Shown piece by piece: positions 12,745 to 52,017 of a DNA stretch of 64,000 nt. The notes under the pieces were generated by a model, which did no database searches, was not told where the DNA came from, and saw only the letters and a program-made list of their open reading frames with translations. Location: NCBI GenBank assembly GCA_958496175.1, contig OY292274.1:58228630-58292629 (forward strand), given 5' to 3'. The translations under genes and the position numbers were made by a program. Position 1 is the first letter of the stretch; every line of letters begins with the position of its first letter. The DNA is from Sisyra terminalis (Eukaryota; Arthropoda; Insecta; Neuroptera; Sisyridae).

Positions 12745-14490
12745 ATAGAAACCAAGAAAAGAAAATGCTTAACGATTCGTGATAAAATCGAAATAATTCG
12801 AGATATTGAACGGGGAATTACACTTGCTGCAATGGGTAAAAAATATGGATTGCACCATTCAACAGTATCAACAATCTTCAATAATAAAGACAGTAATATT
12901 GCTGCCTATGCAAACAATTAGCTAAACTTAAAAAAAATAGGGTATCTGAGTTAAGTGATGTGGACAGACATTGATTCAATGGTTCAGAATTTAAAAAAAG
13001 AAGGCTTATTGATCGATAATCCTATACTAAAAAACCAAGCGGAAAAGTTTGCTCAACTTTTAGAACACCATTAATTTAAATGCACAAAGGGTTGGTTGTA
13101 TGGATTTAAAAAAATAGACATAACATATCCTATTCAAAGCATGATGATCAGAAATGTAGACATTACTGTAGCTGATGATTGGATAACTACGGTTTGGATT
13201 AATTTAAGATAACGATACAAAGATGAAGATATTTACAACGCAGATGAAACAGGTCTTCTTTGCGATCTATTATCTCATAATATTTTTAGATTTGAGGGTG
13301 AAACATGCTTTAATGGGGAGCAAGCTCAGCATAGATTAACAATTTTAGTTTGTGCTAACATGACGAGAAATGATAAACGAAAATTATTCATAATAGGAAA
13401 TTCACCAACACCGAGTTGTCTTAAAAATATGCCAGTATATTATGCATTCAACAATAAATCATGAATAACATCTGAAATTTTTCAAAATTATTTATCAAAT
13501 TGGAACGTAGAACTATCCAAAAATGGAAGACTAATTTTATTATTAATTGATAGTTGTCCGGTTCATCTTTTTGTGAAAAATCTATCCAATATTCAAATTG
13601 TCTTTCTTCCATCGAATAGTATAATCCTACCTCAATAGTACAACCTATGGAATTAAGAATTATCAAAAATCTAAAAGAACTATACAAAATATATGTAATT
13701 ACTTATTTCATTGAACACAAAGAACTAAGCATTACAAAAGAATTTTTTTAACGACTGCAATTATTTTTTTAAGTGTTGCTGCTTGGAATGAAATTCCACC
13801 AGTAACTTTACAAAATTCTTTTAAAAATTTTAAAACTTATAATGACGTTAATTATGAAAATATCGATGAAGACGAAAATCTGTCAATGTATGTATTGTTA
13901 TCATATAAAAATAATCCGAAAATTACAGACTTTGAAGATATAGATGTGTATCGCAAAATAGATGATGACTTAGCAACTAGTGGAATCCCGAAGATGATAT
14001 TATAGCCAATATCGTTAGTAAAAATGATAAGTGTAAAAACAACGAAGAAGTTAAGAATTCCAACAAATCGAAAGACAATGACTGCGATATTACTATGCCC
14101 ACTTGGGCAGAAGCTCAAAATGTTGTAAAATCGTTATCTATTAACTTAATTAGTAAAAACGATAAACGTGAAAACGATTGGACTATTAATTCTTCAAAAC
14201 CAATAGTTTTTGATGTTAGTATTCTTTCTCCAATAGAACTTCAAAGGACTCGAAACCTGTTGACTAAAAATTTTTACAATAGTAAAAAGTATGAAAGTGG
14301 TAATAATGTTAATAATTCTTTTAAATATAGCGACAAACCTTCTACAGCAGAAGCTGCAAGTGCTGTGGAAATTCTGTCTTCTTTTTTCCAAAGGAGCAAA
14401 ATTGATAAAAGTACTTTAGTTGCTATCGATTTGTTAAGGTCGAATGTAAGAGACCATAAAATTAAATTTTTGAAAAAATCAAGCCTATAG
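12745..14490 (+). pseudogene. Decayed Tigger/pogo-type transposase (CENP-B/jerky family)
   Basis: The start reads as a CENP-B-type N-terminal helix-turn-helix (RDKIEIIRDIERGITLAAMG, then KKYGLHHSTVSTIF). Further on come remnants of the DDE catalytic core: NADETGL with the first Asp near 13241, LLIDSCPVHL with the second near 13548, and FLPSN followed, in a shifted frame near 13635, by QPMELRIIKNLKELY. The last part (14095-14490) is open for 131 codons and resembles the variable C-terminus of Tigger proteins. Several stop codons and at least two frameshifts (about 13630 and 13990) disable the gene. Terminal inverted repeats were not located. Its family would move by cut and paste into TA sites. 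Confidence 0.8.
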
Positions 14491-16112
14491 TTAATACACT
14501 TTTTCTTATTTACAATTTATTTATGAATGAATATTTGATACGAGAAGAAAAAACCGGTTTTAGCATGGAGTACTGGTTTTTAAGTTATTTTAAACATGTG
14601 CAGCCGAAAATTTATTATGTGTATATTATACACATCAACTTTAGTGTTCTAAAATACTCAATATATGAACAAAATATCTACCCAATGTGTTTAAATATTG
14701 TTTAACTACAAATAAATCATTTGTTGGTGAATATGTCGTCCTTATTTATTTACACTTTTTTAAAGGTTTTTCCCCTCTGCTCATTAACTTATCTTGACTT
14801 TCAAACATCACTTTTTGTAATCAAATTAGATCTTTTCGCTGACAATAAAAAATATAATTACAAGTACGTTGCAAAAAGGCCCTAGTTAATAAAACCGACC
14901 TTTAATAATACATTCATATATTTTTATTTTTAAATACAACTAAAAATTTCGACATTCTAAAAATAATAGAATATTATAAAATCTGTTTTTTTTTTCTAAA
15001 TATTTATAAAATGAAATATTTTAGAAATAATTGTTAAAATAATCACACATTAGCATTAACTATTTTACAACAATAATTTAAATAATGTACAAAATAAACA
15101 TACAGTTTTGGAGTAGAGGCTCGGTACGAAAAAAAAAAAACAAATAAATTGAGGTAATCAAAATTTAGTTTTGCACAATAGAATTTATCAATTAATCAAT
15201 TATTAGAGAAATATCTCCCATTTTAGACTAATTATAATATCAAAACGTCTGATTTAATCGTCTTGTTAATACATGAGTAAAAAATAATACATTAATGTCT
15301 ATACTTTTTTTCGTACATTTGTAGAAATATATTAACTTCTCTCTGGTAACTGAGATTGATCTTTTTTTTTATAAGACTAGTTTATTTGAAATTCGTGTAT
15401 TACGTTTATGGATTTTTAGGCTTTGCTTATGTAAATTTTATATTGGTTGGTGTAAAGTAGGTAATTGTAACGCTTTCTAAACAAACTACATACTTATAAT
15501 TTTTTACGAAAAGTTATATTAAATATTTGATTAATTTATAAGTATTGTTTGATGAGAATCGAACTAAACTCCTAAACAAAACAAACGAAAATGTTAAGGC
15601 CCCGATTGATTAGTGCTTTTGAGTGATAAGGACCATTCGATGTGTATATAATTAAAATGTATTTTTTTCGATTTTCAACATTTACATATCATTTGGCAGT
15701 GTTGATTTTAGAATGTATCAATGAATTTTTATCACAACCAATACTTAATCACTCAAATAACGAGACTTGTTCAGAAGACGTTTTGTTCTGTTTAGAATAA
15801 ATCGGATGATTTCTTCTAATTAAAAATTCAAATAAAAATCACCCAAATTGTAAATTGGTAAAACTCTAATATCAATTAGGCTGTTATATTTTCAATGCAA
15901 ACATTAAAATGCTAAAAATAAATTTGATATAAATACTGATATTAAGGAAAAGATCGCATTTAGTTAGTTGTAGTTGTTTGGATATAAAAAAGCGATATAA
16001 AAAATTTATTTAACACGAAAATACGATGCGACGTCACAGTGGCTTTTTTCAATATACGGTACATCAATTATTTAGTTTTGTCCTAATTTAGTATCACCTT
16101 TGAACTTATTAA
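14491..16112. other. AT-rich intergenic region, nothing recognised
   Basis: Apart from the 3' flank of the PLEKHH gene, which has a TTTATT (complement of AATAAA) near 16005, I find no gene, repeat or structured element in this stretch. Confidence 0.4.
16005..16010 (-). terminator. Possible polyadenylation signal of PLEKHH
   Basis: AATAAA on the minus strand, about 105 bases past the stop codon at 16113-16115. Support is positional only. Confidence 0.4.
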
Positions 16113-42341
<26,229 letters not shown>

Positions 42342-42447
42342 TGTCTGCAACGAACAATAACTAATTTACCCTTATATTTACCAACGGGAATCGATGAAAT
42401 ATATAGTGCTTAATCCACATTTAAGAATATGAAAATATTTTTTTTAA

Positions 42448-42713
42448 CATTGATAAGTATTTTAATTACTTCCAAATCACAATAAATTAATGGATAATAA
42501 TATATATATATGTCTTTGAGATTCAATTAAAAAATTATTTTATTACAACGCGTTTCGACAGTTTTTGACTGTCATCATCAGGTAATAATAATAATAATTA
42601 TTATTATTATTGTTATTACCTGATGATGGTAGTCAAAAACTGTCGAAACGCGTTGTAATAAAATAATTTTTTAATTGAATCTCAAAGACATATATATATT
42701 ATTATCCATAATT
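42448..42713. mobile_element. Palindromic element E1 with paired hammerhead-like cores
   Basis: A near-perfect palindrome (42487-42713) is preceded by a tail of about 40 bases (AACATTGATAAGTATTTTAA) shared with E2. Cores: minus 42547-42583 with CTGATGA, T, GACAGT/ACTGTC, GAAAC; plus 42619-42656 where the stem is GGTAGT/ACTGTC and still pairs through wobbles. The centre is an (AAT)n tract. Confidence 0.75.
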
Positions 42714-43125
42714 TTTTTGTTAGTCTGCCAACTATTTAAACATTAATCGCTTAATTTATTTATTGAAAGGATCTAGCGGGATCCACAAGGCGAGTTGGCC
42801 CCCAAATAAGAACTTATAACGAAACCTATGTTAAAATATCGGCTTGGTATACAAACACATTTTATATACTTTTCGCGATTATAACAGTGACGATATTTTT
42901 CTTTATTCTTATTTTAATAAAAATTGAACACTAGTTGGTTTTTCTTTACTTTTGGAATAATTATTTTGCTTCTTGAAAGCAATTATCTTCAAAGTAAATA
43001 TAGAAAAACAAAAAAAAATAATAAAACATTTTTTTTTGTGTTTTCTGTGACTTACAATTATGAAAATAATATATGTTTTGCTTTTTTATGTGACCTATTT
43101 TTTATTGAAGTTTTGTGAAAGAAAA

Positions 43126-43217
43126 GTTGGTGCAACACTTTGAAAAAAATAAATAAAACCGAGGTATACTATTAGGCGAAAATCACATTTTATTTTCATT
43201 CAAGGTGTTGCACCAAC
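43126..43217. mobile_element. Small MITE with GTTGGTGCAACACT ends
   Basis: GTTGGTGCAACACTTTGAA and its near-complement form the ends of a 92-base unit that touches the next MITE. Confidence 0.5.
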
Positions 43218-43219
43218 TA

Positions 43220-43388
43220 CCGTATTTGACGGCATATAAAACGCTCTGGCAATAAGACGCACCCTTATTTAGAAGACCACACTCAAGAAAAAAAAAATTA
43301 ATTTGTATCCTTCACGTATAAGACGCAGGTAACTTTTTTGAGACCAAATTTAGGAAAAAAAGTGCGTCTTATATGCCGTCAAATACGG
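43220..43388. mobile_element. TA-flanked MITE with GACGCAC motifs
   Basis: Perfect 20-base ends (CCGTATTTGACGGCATATAA and complement) are flanked by TA. Internal ATAAGACGCA units are repeated near both ends. Confidence 0.65.
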
Positions 43389-45010
43389 TATTTTTTCACG
43401 CAATAAAAAAAATATTTCATTTGTTTTTTGGGTTATTTTTGGTATTTTTTTTTCTAAAAATTTCAAAAAAAAAAATATATGATATACTCTGTAAAATAAT
43501 CTAAAGCCTCGCGTTGGTTTCACTTCTCTAGCTTAATTAGTTTTTGAGATATATAACTTTGAAACAAAGCCATGCGGGGGGACAGTTTTGCCCATATCTC
43601 AAGGTCAAAGATGAATTTGGTAGCGAAAAGTATATAAAATGTGTTTGTTTACCAGGTCGATATTTTAACATATAGGTTTCGATATAGGTTCCTATTTGGG
43701 GGCCAACTCGCCATGTGAATACCGCTAGACTCTTTCGAGTAAATATTGCCTCTAGATTAAATATCAAGGAAGCTAAAGGAGTTGAAATCGAAACCATATC
43801 TCAGCTATTTCACAAACTACAGTCAAACTATCAAAATAAAATTTCACATTTGGCTAAACGATTAGTAAAGCTAATTAGAGATTATTTATCCAATGATTAC
43901 AACCGAATGGATGTAGTCAACTATAACAAAGTTAATATATCGTTAAAATTTTTCACATTTGACATTAAATTTTGTATGATTGTTTACCAAATTAGTAAAC
44001 ACAGCTTTTGAAGGAATAACTTGTAAATATCAAGTTTGTTGAAAACACTTATAACTTTACCGATATTGCAATTTTAGTAACGACAAGAAATAATAGATGA
44101 AATCGATCCTTCAAGTCGAAACGCCAAAAATAAAATGCAAAAATTTATCTATTGACTTGAAATTAATTTATATTTAAAACGTCGATATCCATAAACCATA
44201 TCTGAACCATATCCATAAACAATGCATTTATTAAATTGTCAAAACTTTTTTTAAATTTGACGATTTTCGTGAAAAATCAACGATGGTTAACCCACGGTTT
44301 TTTTCGGCGAAAAATGATTTTGTTTCGAATTCGAAATGTATTGTTATATTATCGTTTAGTATATTGTTACAAACCTGAAACTGTCTTTTGATCGAAAATC
44401 ATCCCTTATATAACGACGTTATAAGACTTTAAAGGTTAGATGATTTGAATACTTCTTCTGACACTTTGATGGTCGATTTCATCCCTTAAACGTGTTTTTT
44501 TTTCGAAAAAATTTGCACACCATGTACAGATGGACTTAAAAGTTTATTTATTTAATTTTATTTGTTAAATTTTTTGTTAGATTTATTAAATACATTTATT
44601 AAATGCATTTAAAAGAAAGGTGTTTTTTGAAATTATTCAACGCAATATGTAAAATAATGCAAAGAAAGTAATTAAAATTTTTTTAATTAAAAATTAGTTT
44701 CAATAGATAAATATAAATGTAAATAAAAATATATAATTACTATTGTATAAATTTAATCTTTACTATGTCGCTATTTGTACTCGTAACTACAATAGACTAT
44801 TTAAACAAACTGTATGTATATGTAATTGACTGTTTATGACTATACTCCACTTCTATATGGTAAATGTTTTCGATAAGTGTTTTTCAAACAAATGACTCAT
44901 GTTGTATGAATAAACAGTTAATTCATATATGCATGAAACAAATTATGTTTAAGTAGTCAATTGTGTATAATATTATGAAATACTATACAGTATGTACAAA
45001 TAGCCAACTA

Positions 45011-45274
45011 CAAGGGCGGATTTAGGGGGGGCACAGGGGCATGTTCCCAGGGTATTTTTGTGTACTGTGGAGATTCCATAACAGTACATACTTAGAAGCA
45101 AATAAAATTATTAAAGTTGTGAAAATATATGAATAAAGTAACAAAAAGAACATTACCGAAACTCTAGTCTATTTCTGGCTGGAATTACGAATTTTTTTCG
45201 TGATCCCTTTCACGTTCTTGCAAATGAAAGATGATATTGTGCCCCCCCAGAAAAAAATCCTGAATCCACCCTTG
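45011..45274. mobile_element. hAT-like MITE
   Basis: Ends CAAGGGCGGATTTAGG and CCTGAATCCACCCTTG are inverted repeats with one or two changes. GCCAACTA and GCCAACTG flank it (7 of 8 bases), an hAT-size duplication. Poly-G and poly-C runs lie just inside the ends. Confidence 0.7.
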
Positions 45275-45701
45275 GCCAACTGTGTTTACATACAATATGT
45301 ATAAATAGCCAATTTGGCTAAGTTCCCTTTTAGCGACATCAATAGCTGGTAACGTTACATTTTCAACTTTGATTTTAATTTGATTCTAGAATAAATCAGG
45401 CCATAATGAAAATTTACTGACAAATAAGCAAATTTTATGATATTAAAATAAAATTAACGAAAAAGTCGCGAACTAAGTTAAAAACAAAGTAGAAAATGCA
45501 GCGTTCCGATATTGGTTGGAAAAAGGAACGTGAATCACTAATTTTTTCTATTTTTTTTAAAACTAGTAATTTTCTGGGAAATATGCATAGTCCAACACTG
45601 ACAAAACTGACAAATGGCAAAAACTGGCAATTGAATGAATACGAAATGGCAGTTGAAATCAATGACAGCATTCAGTTAGTTCAAAATGGATACAATAATA
45701 A

Positions 45702-46209
45702 CACCGGCACACAAAAAAAAAAGTGCTCTGTACTTTTGACCGAACCTACATAAATCTACGTATTTTGACCCCCTGAACACGAATCCGGGGTCGGTTTGAC
45801 CCGTATACCCTCAAAGTTCGAGAAAACTTTAAAAAACCGAAAACCTGGGTACCTGGCAAGCACAACCATGACGGCATATACGCCTTTAACCCAGGTACAG
45901 ACGGTTCAGGGACAGACGGTAGGCTCGCAAAGCAGGCAATTTTCTTACAATAAAAACGGCTTATGGTCTACATAAACTTCGAATTTGTATTCAGCGGATC
46001 GAAAAACATGAAAATCATGCTCAGTTTAGTTTAAAAAAATTTTTATGCCCCTAAAACTGCCGATTTTAACCATTTTTTTCGGTTTTTTAAAGTTTTCTCG
46101 AATTTTTGAGGGTGTACGGGTCAAACCGACCCCGTTCAGGGGGTCAAAATACGTAGATTTATGTAGGGCCGGTCAAAAGTACAAAGCACTTTTTTTTTGT
46201 GTGCCGGTG
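45702..46209. mobile_element. Harbinger-like MITE
   Basis: Inverted arms of about 135 bases begin CACCGGCACACAAAAAAA and end with its complement. TAA at 45699-45701 and 46210-46212 fits the 3-base duplication of PIF/Harbinger elements. Arms include GACCCCCTGAAC and CGGTTTGACCCGT and their mirrors. Confidence 0.65.
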
Positions 46210-46518
46210 TAATTATATCTGTTTTATACTCATATGTAAGAGTTTACATTCTTTGTTCTTTGTCTTGCCGCCTTACATATGTACATTTGTCTATTTTATT
46301 GATATTAAAAGCAAAAATTGTGTTCATAATTATATCATATTTAAGTTATCACAAACTTCTAATAACTGATTTGTTATTTCAGTCAATACCGGAAGATACT
46401 ATGGCAGTGGATTAAAAATATCTTTTAATTACGACAAATAAGTATAACTTTTCATGCCGTACAAAAGTACACATAGCGTTTTTTAACAATGAAATATTGT
46501 ATTAGACTTTCAGAGTAT

Positions 46519-46742
46519 AACATTGATAAGTATTTTATTTATTTCTGAATTTTTAATATTCCAAATATTAATAATGGATAATAATATATTCAACAGTTTC
46601 AACATTTTTTAACTGTCATCATCAGGTAATAATAATAATAATAATAATAAAGATTATTATTATTATTATTATTACTTGATGATGACAGTCAAAAACTGTT
46701 GAAACTCGTCGTAATAAGGTAATTTTTTAATTGAATCTCAAA

Positions 46743-46808
<66 letters not shown>

Positions 46809-46815
46809 CCATTAA
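46519..46815. mobile_element. Palindromic element E2
   Basis: This is a second copy of family E, with the same tail (AACATTGATAAG) and an expanded AT tract. An exact 11-base duplication TTTCAGAGTAT flanks it (46508-46518 and 46816-46826). Degenerate cores lie at 46591-46626 (minus) and 46675-46711 (plus; TTGATGA, T, GACAGT/ACTGTT, GAAAC). Confidence 0.75.
46744..46804. repeat. (AT)n microsatellite
   Basis: About 60 bases of uninterrupted AT dinucleotide inside the right arm of element E2; element E1 has only a few units at the same place, so the tract expanded after insertion. Confidence 0.9.
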
Positions 46816-46826
46816 TTTCAGAGTAT

Positions 46827-49068
46827 TATAGTATAAGATAATTATACCTACTTCATAATGTAATTAATAATTGTTTAAGGTTTTTTTTTAATTGTAATGA
46901 CATTGATATTAAACGCATTGAAGCTTTAAAAGAAAAAAAGTATGTTGAAAATTTTCATCAACAAAAAAGTGTTTAAATATATAAAATGTATAATGTAGAC
47001 AACATCTTGCTATTTGATAAGCAGCTTGTTCTACGGCTTGACGTTATAAAGCTTCATACATTTTAAACAGAAATTGTTTTACTGTAACATACTTCAATAT
47101 TTAATAAGTATGCTTTTTCTTCATTCGTTATTTTCATATATGTCTGTTATAAGTATAAAATAAATAAAACTACATCCATCTAACATGCATGTCTAGAAGA
47201 CGGAACTCACTTACAGTGTTTCATTCTTCGACTTCAATAGTCTACCACCTGCCAAGTTCCACATGACAAATATCTTACATCATCGTATTCTATGACGCCT
47301 GTTCAGCTTAAAGTAAAAAATATGTCAAAAGTTTTTGAATACGAACTACGTTCTACGTTTTCGTTAAATGAAAAATTATTACATCATGTAATGAATTTGT
47401 AAATAAATCTGTAGTCACATTCTGATTCCACCAAAATTAGTTGGAAACTCTCCAAACGAATTAGTTAAAATTTGCTTACAATAAGATGATGCAAATTATA
47501 TCTATGATAGTTTTTTTTTTTTATTTTTACCGTAAATGTTTTATAAGTCAAATCAAATTTTATTGGAGTGAAAATGAGGTGAAGAGCTTATCGTGAGAAC
47601 AAAGTAGATATAAATGATTTGAGTAAGAGGTTGTAAGACAATTGTAGTGAGTGCTGAAATTAAAAATTCATTGCAACATGCATTTTTAAATTCACTTCCC
47701 TTTGTTGCATTAAATCGTTTTCATAAAACGCTACACGAAGTCATATTCATTTGATATTCTATTTGACAAAAATTATTTCAATGCAAACGGCTTAAAAATT
47801 TATGGAAAACAAACAAACAATTTTTCTTCTCTAAAAATTACATCAGAAACAATATTTGCCTTGTAAGTTATCTATTTAGTATAACATTTGGAAGACTGTT
47901 TTCTTAAAGCTCAAAATGAGCTACTTTATGAAGCCATAAGAAGTTCATTTCTTCTTTTTACATGTCCACTTTGAAAAAAATCCTTTCAATAATTAGTAAA
48001 GACATTTCACGGAATTGTTAACTAACTTAATAACCGATAATTGGATGAAATTTTCTATGAAAAGAACGCAATTTTCGGTAAACGAAAAAAAAAAACCATT
48101 GCGAAGTAAAAATTGTTACCAAATTAATAATAACTATTAGTGGTTTGCAAAATTTTAAAAGTGCATTTCAAAAGTGGCGATACTAAAAAATTATAGTATC
48201 GTATCGATTTTAATTTTCTTTTATCCTCAATTTACGTTTTTTTATTTACCCTACAGTTGCTTAAAGCTTTGGCAGTTATAAAGCAACAATATATAATGAC
48301 AGCAAAAGTACCACTTAAACAAATGAATCCGATTTTTTTGTATAAGCATTGACATCCTTGGAATTTTGCTAGTTGTTTTTAATATTGATGAAGGAAATCT
48401 AGGTATTTATTCCCGCAGAACTAAAAATCAATACATTTATCATGTGCAAATATATAAACAGGAAATATTTAACAATAAAAAATATCTTCCCCTAAACACT
48501 TTTTAAGTATCCTAGATTGGGAATCAATGTTGTATAAATAGAAGGTACTACGTTAAGCAAGCTTTGTTTTGTTGCAAAAAAAAAAAGGAAAAATTTATCC
48601 TCAGCGATTTAAATTGAAAGTTTAAATAAAATTACCTTTGGCGTTTCATAATACCGAAAAGTGGTTCTTCTTTCACACATTTGTATATATTTGAGAGTTA
48701 AATATTACTCTTTAGTTCGCTCCTTTAATTATCAACCACCTTAAGTCTACAAAATTGACGGACTAATTTTGTTTTAATTTATGGTTTTTAAGGAAATAAC
48801 AGAAAATCTAAGAATTCCCTTTGTGGTACAAAGTCAAGCTGTTAATGCGTTAATATTAAGGTGGTTGTTGAAAAATTAATTTAATATTGTCATAGTATTG
48901 AGTTGGAGAAACTGCAGTCTAATATTTTAAACATATTTGTATTTTATTGTAAATAATGTCTCAAGAACAACAATAATGCCTCGATTTGGTTAGAGAAATT
49001 GTAAGTATTAGAAAATTATAAGCATTATTATAGATTTAAGGCTATCATGGTCTCAATGAAGTTGCAAC
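46827..49068. other. AT-rich region, nothing recognised
   Basis: No exon, RNA or repeat family could be supported. Confidence 0.4.
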
Positions 49069-49258
49069 TTTCTAGTGAAAAATTGTGGTATTTGATCCAC
49101 AGCCATATGTTGATTCGATGGACAATGTCGTCATGAACTCGAAGCTCCGAAAGTTTCAGAGCATATTATGACCTGAAGAGGTTGCGAAGCGTTGGTGACA
49201 TCATCCATCGAATCAACAAACGACTTTGGATCCGAAAGCCACAAATTTTTCACTAAAG
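49069..49258. mobile_element. MITE with CTAGTGAAAAATT ends
   Basis: Inverted arms of about 55 bases share TAGTGAAAAATTTGTGG-like, GATCCA and GTTGATTCGATGGA blocks. The superfamily is unclear because no duplication was settled. Confidence 0.55.
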
Positions 49259-49559
49259 AGTTGTTAATTAATTACAAACATTATTTTCACTAAAAAATCA
49301 CAACCCTACTTTCGTTGAGCTAAAGAAATTGAATAAAAAAAGAATCGTAATTAATGAAGTTCTTCCTTTAGGAAATTAATGAGTAGATAAGTAATGACCC
49401 AATTATCATTACTAATTTTATGATTAATTTTTAATTAATTAATCAAAAAATTGGGATGATTAAAGGTTTCATAAAATGAGCTTACAGTTTAAGTAATCAA
49501 TATTATCATTACTTTTCATCGATTTAAAGGATAGGCTAAAATTTACGTCCATCAAATTA

Positions 49560-50200
49560 GCACTGCCTTTTGGAATTTGAAAAACATAACTACAAAATAT
49601 TTTTGTGTTTTTTTTTTTTGTTCAAGAGTTCTGGAGAAAAAAAAATTATAACTCGCACATTTTCCAGGAAAACCCTATGCAGTGCTAACTTGAGCCTAAG
49701 AGCTTTTCTAAAAATATTAAGACATCGAAATCATTTTTGCGCCATTAATTGGTGTTTCTTAGAATTCGAGATTTATGAAAGAAATAACTTTGTTGCTTGC
49801 ATAGTTTCCCGAAAAAAGCTAATTGAATAAAAAGCTCGAGTTAGGTCATTTTCTACGAATTGAAATTTCAAAATTTTTAAAAAAAAATTACTCCATTAAT
49901 TGGTGTTTTTCTGTCGTTCGAAAGTTCCAAAAGAAAGTCATCATAGTATATTTACCCGGAAAAAGCCATTTGGAGGAAAAGCTCAATTTTGGTGTTTTCC
50001 AAATATTTAAATTTCAAAATTTTTATTTCACTATTCGTTGATGTTTTTTTGTCGCTCAAGATATTTGAAAGAAAAAAATTTGTTTGTTCTATATTTTCCC
50101 GGAAAAAACCATCTGAAGAAAAAGCTCGATTTGGTTTACTATCCAAAAATTGAAACTGTTTCGTTGTCCGCTTCACGTGAAATGCCTCAATACTAAACAA
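49560..50200. repeat. Tandem array of a unit of about 140 bases
   Basis: At least four diverged units, marked by CCCGGAAAAA at about 49674, 49808, 49955 and 50098 and by AAAAGCTCGA and AATTTCAAAATTTTT. It ends in CTTCACGTGAAATGCC, which recurs at 53000. Related units occur at 51490-51620, and in inverted orientation at 51655-51850. Confidence 0.65.
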
Positions 50201-51183
50201 AGAAACTTATTAAATTTTCCATCGATTTCATACCGTTTACCTTCGATTAACACACAAAGCGTAAACAAGCATGTAATATGAAAATTCAATTTTCAAGTGA
50301 AATTTTAGAAGCTCGACAAAAATCAATACCCATTACAAACTCTCATAATATAATGTAATGAAAAGTAAATTATACAAGCGATAGATTTCCACTCAATCAT
50401 ATAACATTGTTTACAATAATCTGTTGTGCTTTATTTGATTATAAACTTTAGTCAGGTAGATCTGAACGAGAAGTAAAAGAAGTGAAACTAACACTAACAT
50501 GAATTACGTGACATTTGATCACACACAATGGTCAACATCAATCATTGCAGCACGTTCTATTTGTTTGAGCGAAACATGTCTGTGAACATTCCATAAAATC
50601 AAACATTAGTCACTGGTCCTGAATTTAATTTCGACCGTTTACATTAACGTTAGGGGAAATGGAAAATAGCCCATGCCAAGATACAAATGTTACTCTATTA
50701 GCGAAATCCAAGTCTCCATAACTCACAGGCTTTCCCCTCTGTGCCAATGATGAACTAACATCAATAATAAATAAGAGGTGTATTTATATTTCCTCCTGGA
50801 AAGACTTGGTACCATATTATTCAAAGCTAATGTCACTTTGATAATATATGCTTCGACATCTAAGGGATAACGGTATAAATAAAATAGCGATAGAATGATT
50901 TTGATTACTTAAATAAAATTACAGCTTTACATTTTTAATGATCACTGCACTTGATTTATGAACTTCATTGAAGTTTAAACTAAATATAAAATAAAATGGC
51001 TTCTATTTCTTCCAATATTTAAAGACTTTTGTAAGTAGTGCAATTTTACTAAGTAAATATTTTCATTTGAAATTATTGCAAATGTTTATTTAAAAAAGAT
51101 AACTGAATAAGAATTGATAAAGTTTCACAATTCAACAATTACTTCTCTTTCTTTACTTGAGTAGGATTATCGAACTTTTTTTA

Positions 51184-51330
51184 AATGTTATTTACCGTCT
51201 TACTAAGGTCTTAGCAATTCTTAGGTTAATAAAGATCCTTAATCGAGAAATATCGAAAATTAGCTCGATTCGAGGATGGAACCCAAAACCTACCAGTTTC
51301 GGAACGATCCCTAGATCACTCGCCTATGAT
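51184..51330 (-). mobile_element. tRNA-derived SINE copy
   Basis: Matches the SINE at 10636-10802, including GTTATTTACCGTC, CGAGAAATATCGAAAAT and a B-box region GGGTTCCATCCTCG on the minus strand. Confidence 0.7.
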
Positions 51331-51489
51331 TATCACCTGTTTTATAGCAACTTATTTTGGTTTTATATAAATTTTCGACGATGTAGATATCCAATATTCC
51401 TTATACCTTGAACCTACTTTGGTTTATTATTTTTTTTTTCTTTTTGGGTTATTGTTTCTCTCACAAGCAATTTGTATCCAAATGTTGCA

Positions 51490-51900
51490 ATTTTTTTTTT
51501 TGTTGTTTAAAAATTGTTTATCGTCAATTTTATCGTTTACATATTTTCTCGGAAAACACTATTTAAAGAAAAAGCTCTATTTGTACATTTCTTTACTATT
51601 GAAGTTTAAAACTTATGAAAACAAGCGATGAATATTATATATGCGAGTGATAACATTATTTAACACCAATTAATGTTTTGGAACAGTTTCGGAAAATTCA
51701 ATATTTGAAAAATGACCCAAATCGAGCTTTTTATTTGAACAATGTTGTCTGAGAAATAATGTAAATTCTGAAGTTTTTTCTTTCGGAATTCTTATGCGAC
51801 AAAATACACCAATTAAAGGTGGAATTTTTTTTCGAAAGTTTCAAGAACAATATATTTTCTATTTAAATCACCATATTTAATATTTAAAAAAAAACTATTT
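51490..51900. repeat. Further units of the 140-base repeat, direct and inverted
   Basis: TCTCGGAAAACACT and AAAAAGCTCTATTTG mark a direct unit; CCAAATCGAGCTTTTTATTT and AACACCAATTAATG mark an inverted one. Together with 49560-50200 and the CTTCACGTGAAACGCC block near 53000 they may bound one large decayed element. Confidence 0.5.
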
Positions 51901-52017
51901 AATTAAAAAAAAAACTACGAATTTCAATAACGACAATTCTTTAGAAGCTTATAACTTGACAAATAATCATCAGTCGAAAAAAAAAATTTTTGTCCCCATT
52001 CATACTTACTAGAAGTA

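Larger units (their letters stand above)
42763..43738. mobile_element. Composite of nested MITEs with 115-base inverted ends
   Basis: Outer ends share GGCGAGTTGGCCCCCAAATA and ATATAAAATGTGTTTG in inverted orientation (42763-42880 and 43620-43738). Inside lie a short palindrome (43126-43217) and directly after it a TA-flanked MITE (43220-43388). The frame overlapping the right end is repeat sequence, not a gene. Confidence 0.6.

Noticed and set aside
42505..42700. CRISPR-like spaced repeats
   Set aside because: The repeated blocks are two inverted arms of one element in animal DNA; there is no series of direct repeats with spacers.
43715..44011. Plus-strand frame of 98 codons
   Set aside because: It begins inside the inverted end of the 42763-43738 element and shows no recognisable domain or splice context.
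45496..45753. Plus-strand frame of 85 codons
   Set aside because: It runs into the left arm of the Harbinger-like MITE and overlaps a frame on the other strand; no family recognised.
49570..50041. Two Lys/Phe-rich frames over the tandem array
   Set aside because: They repeat because the 140-base DNA unit repeats; composition is that of translated AT-rich DNA.
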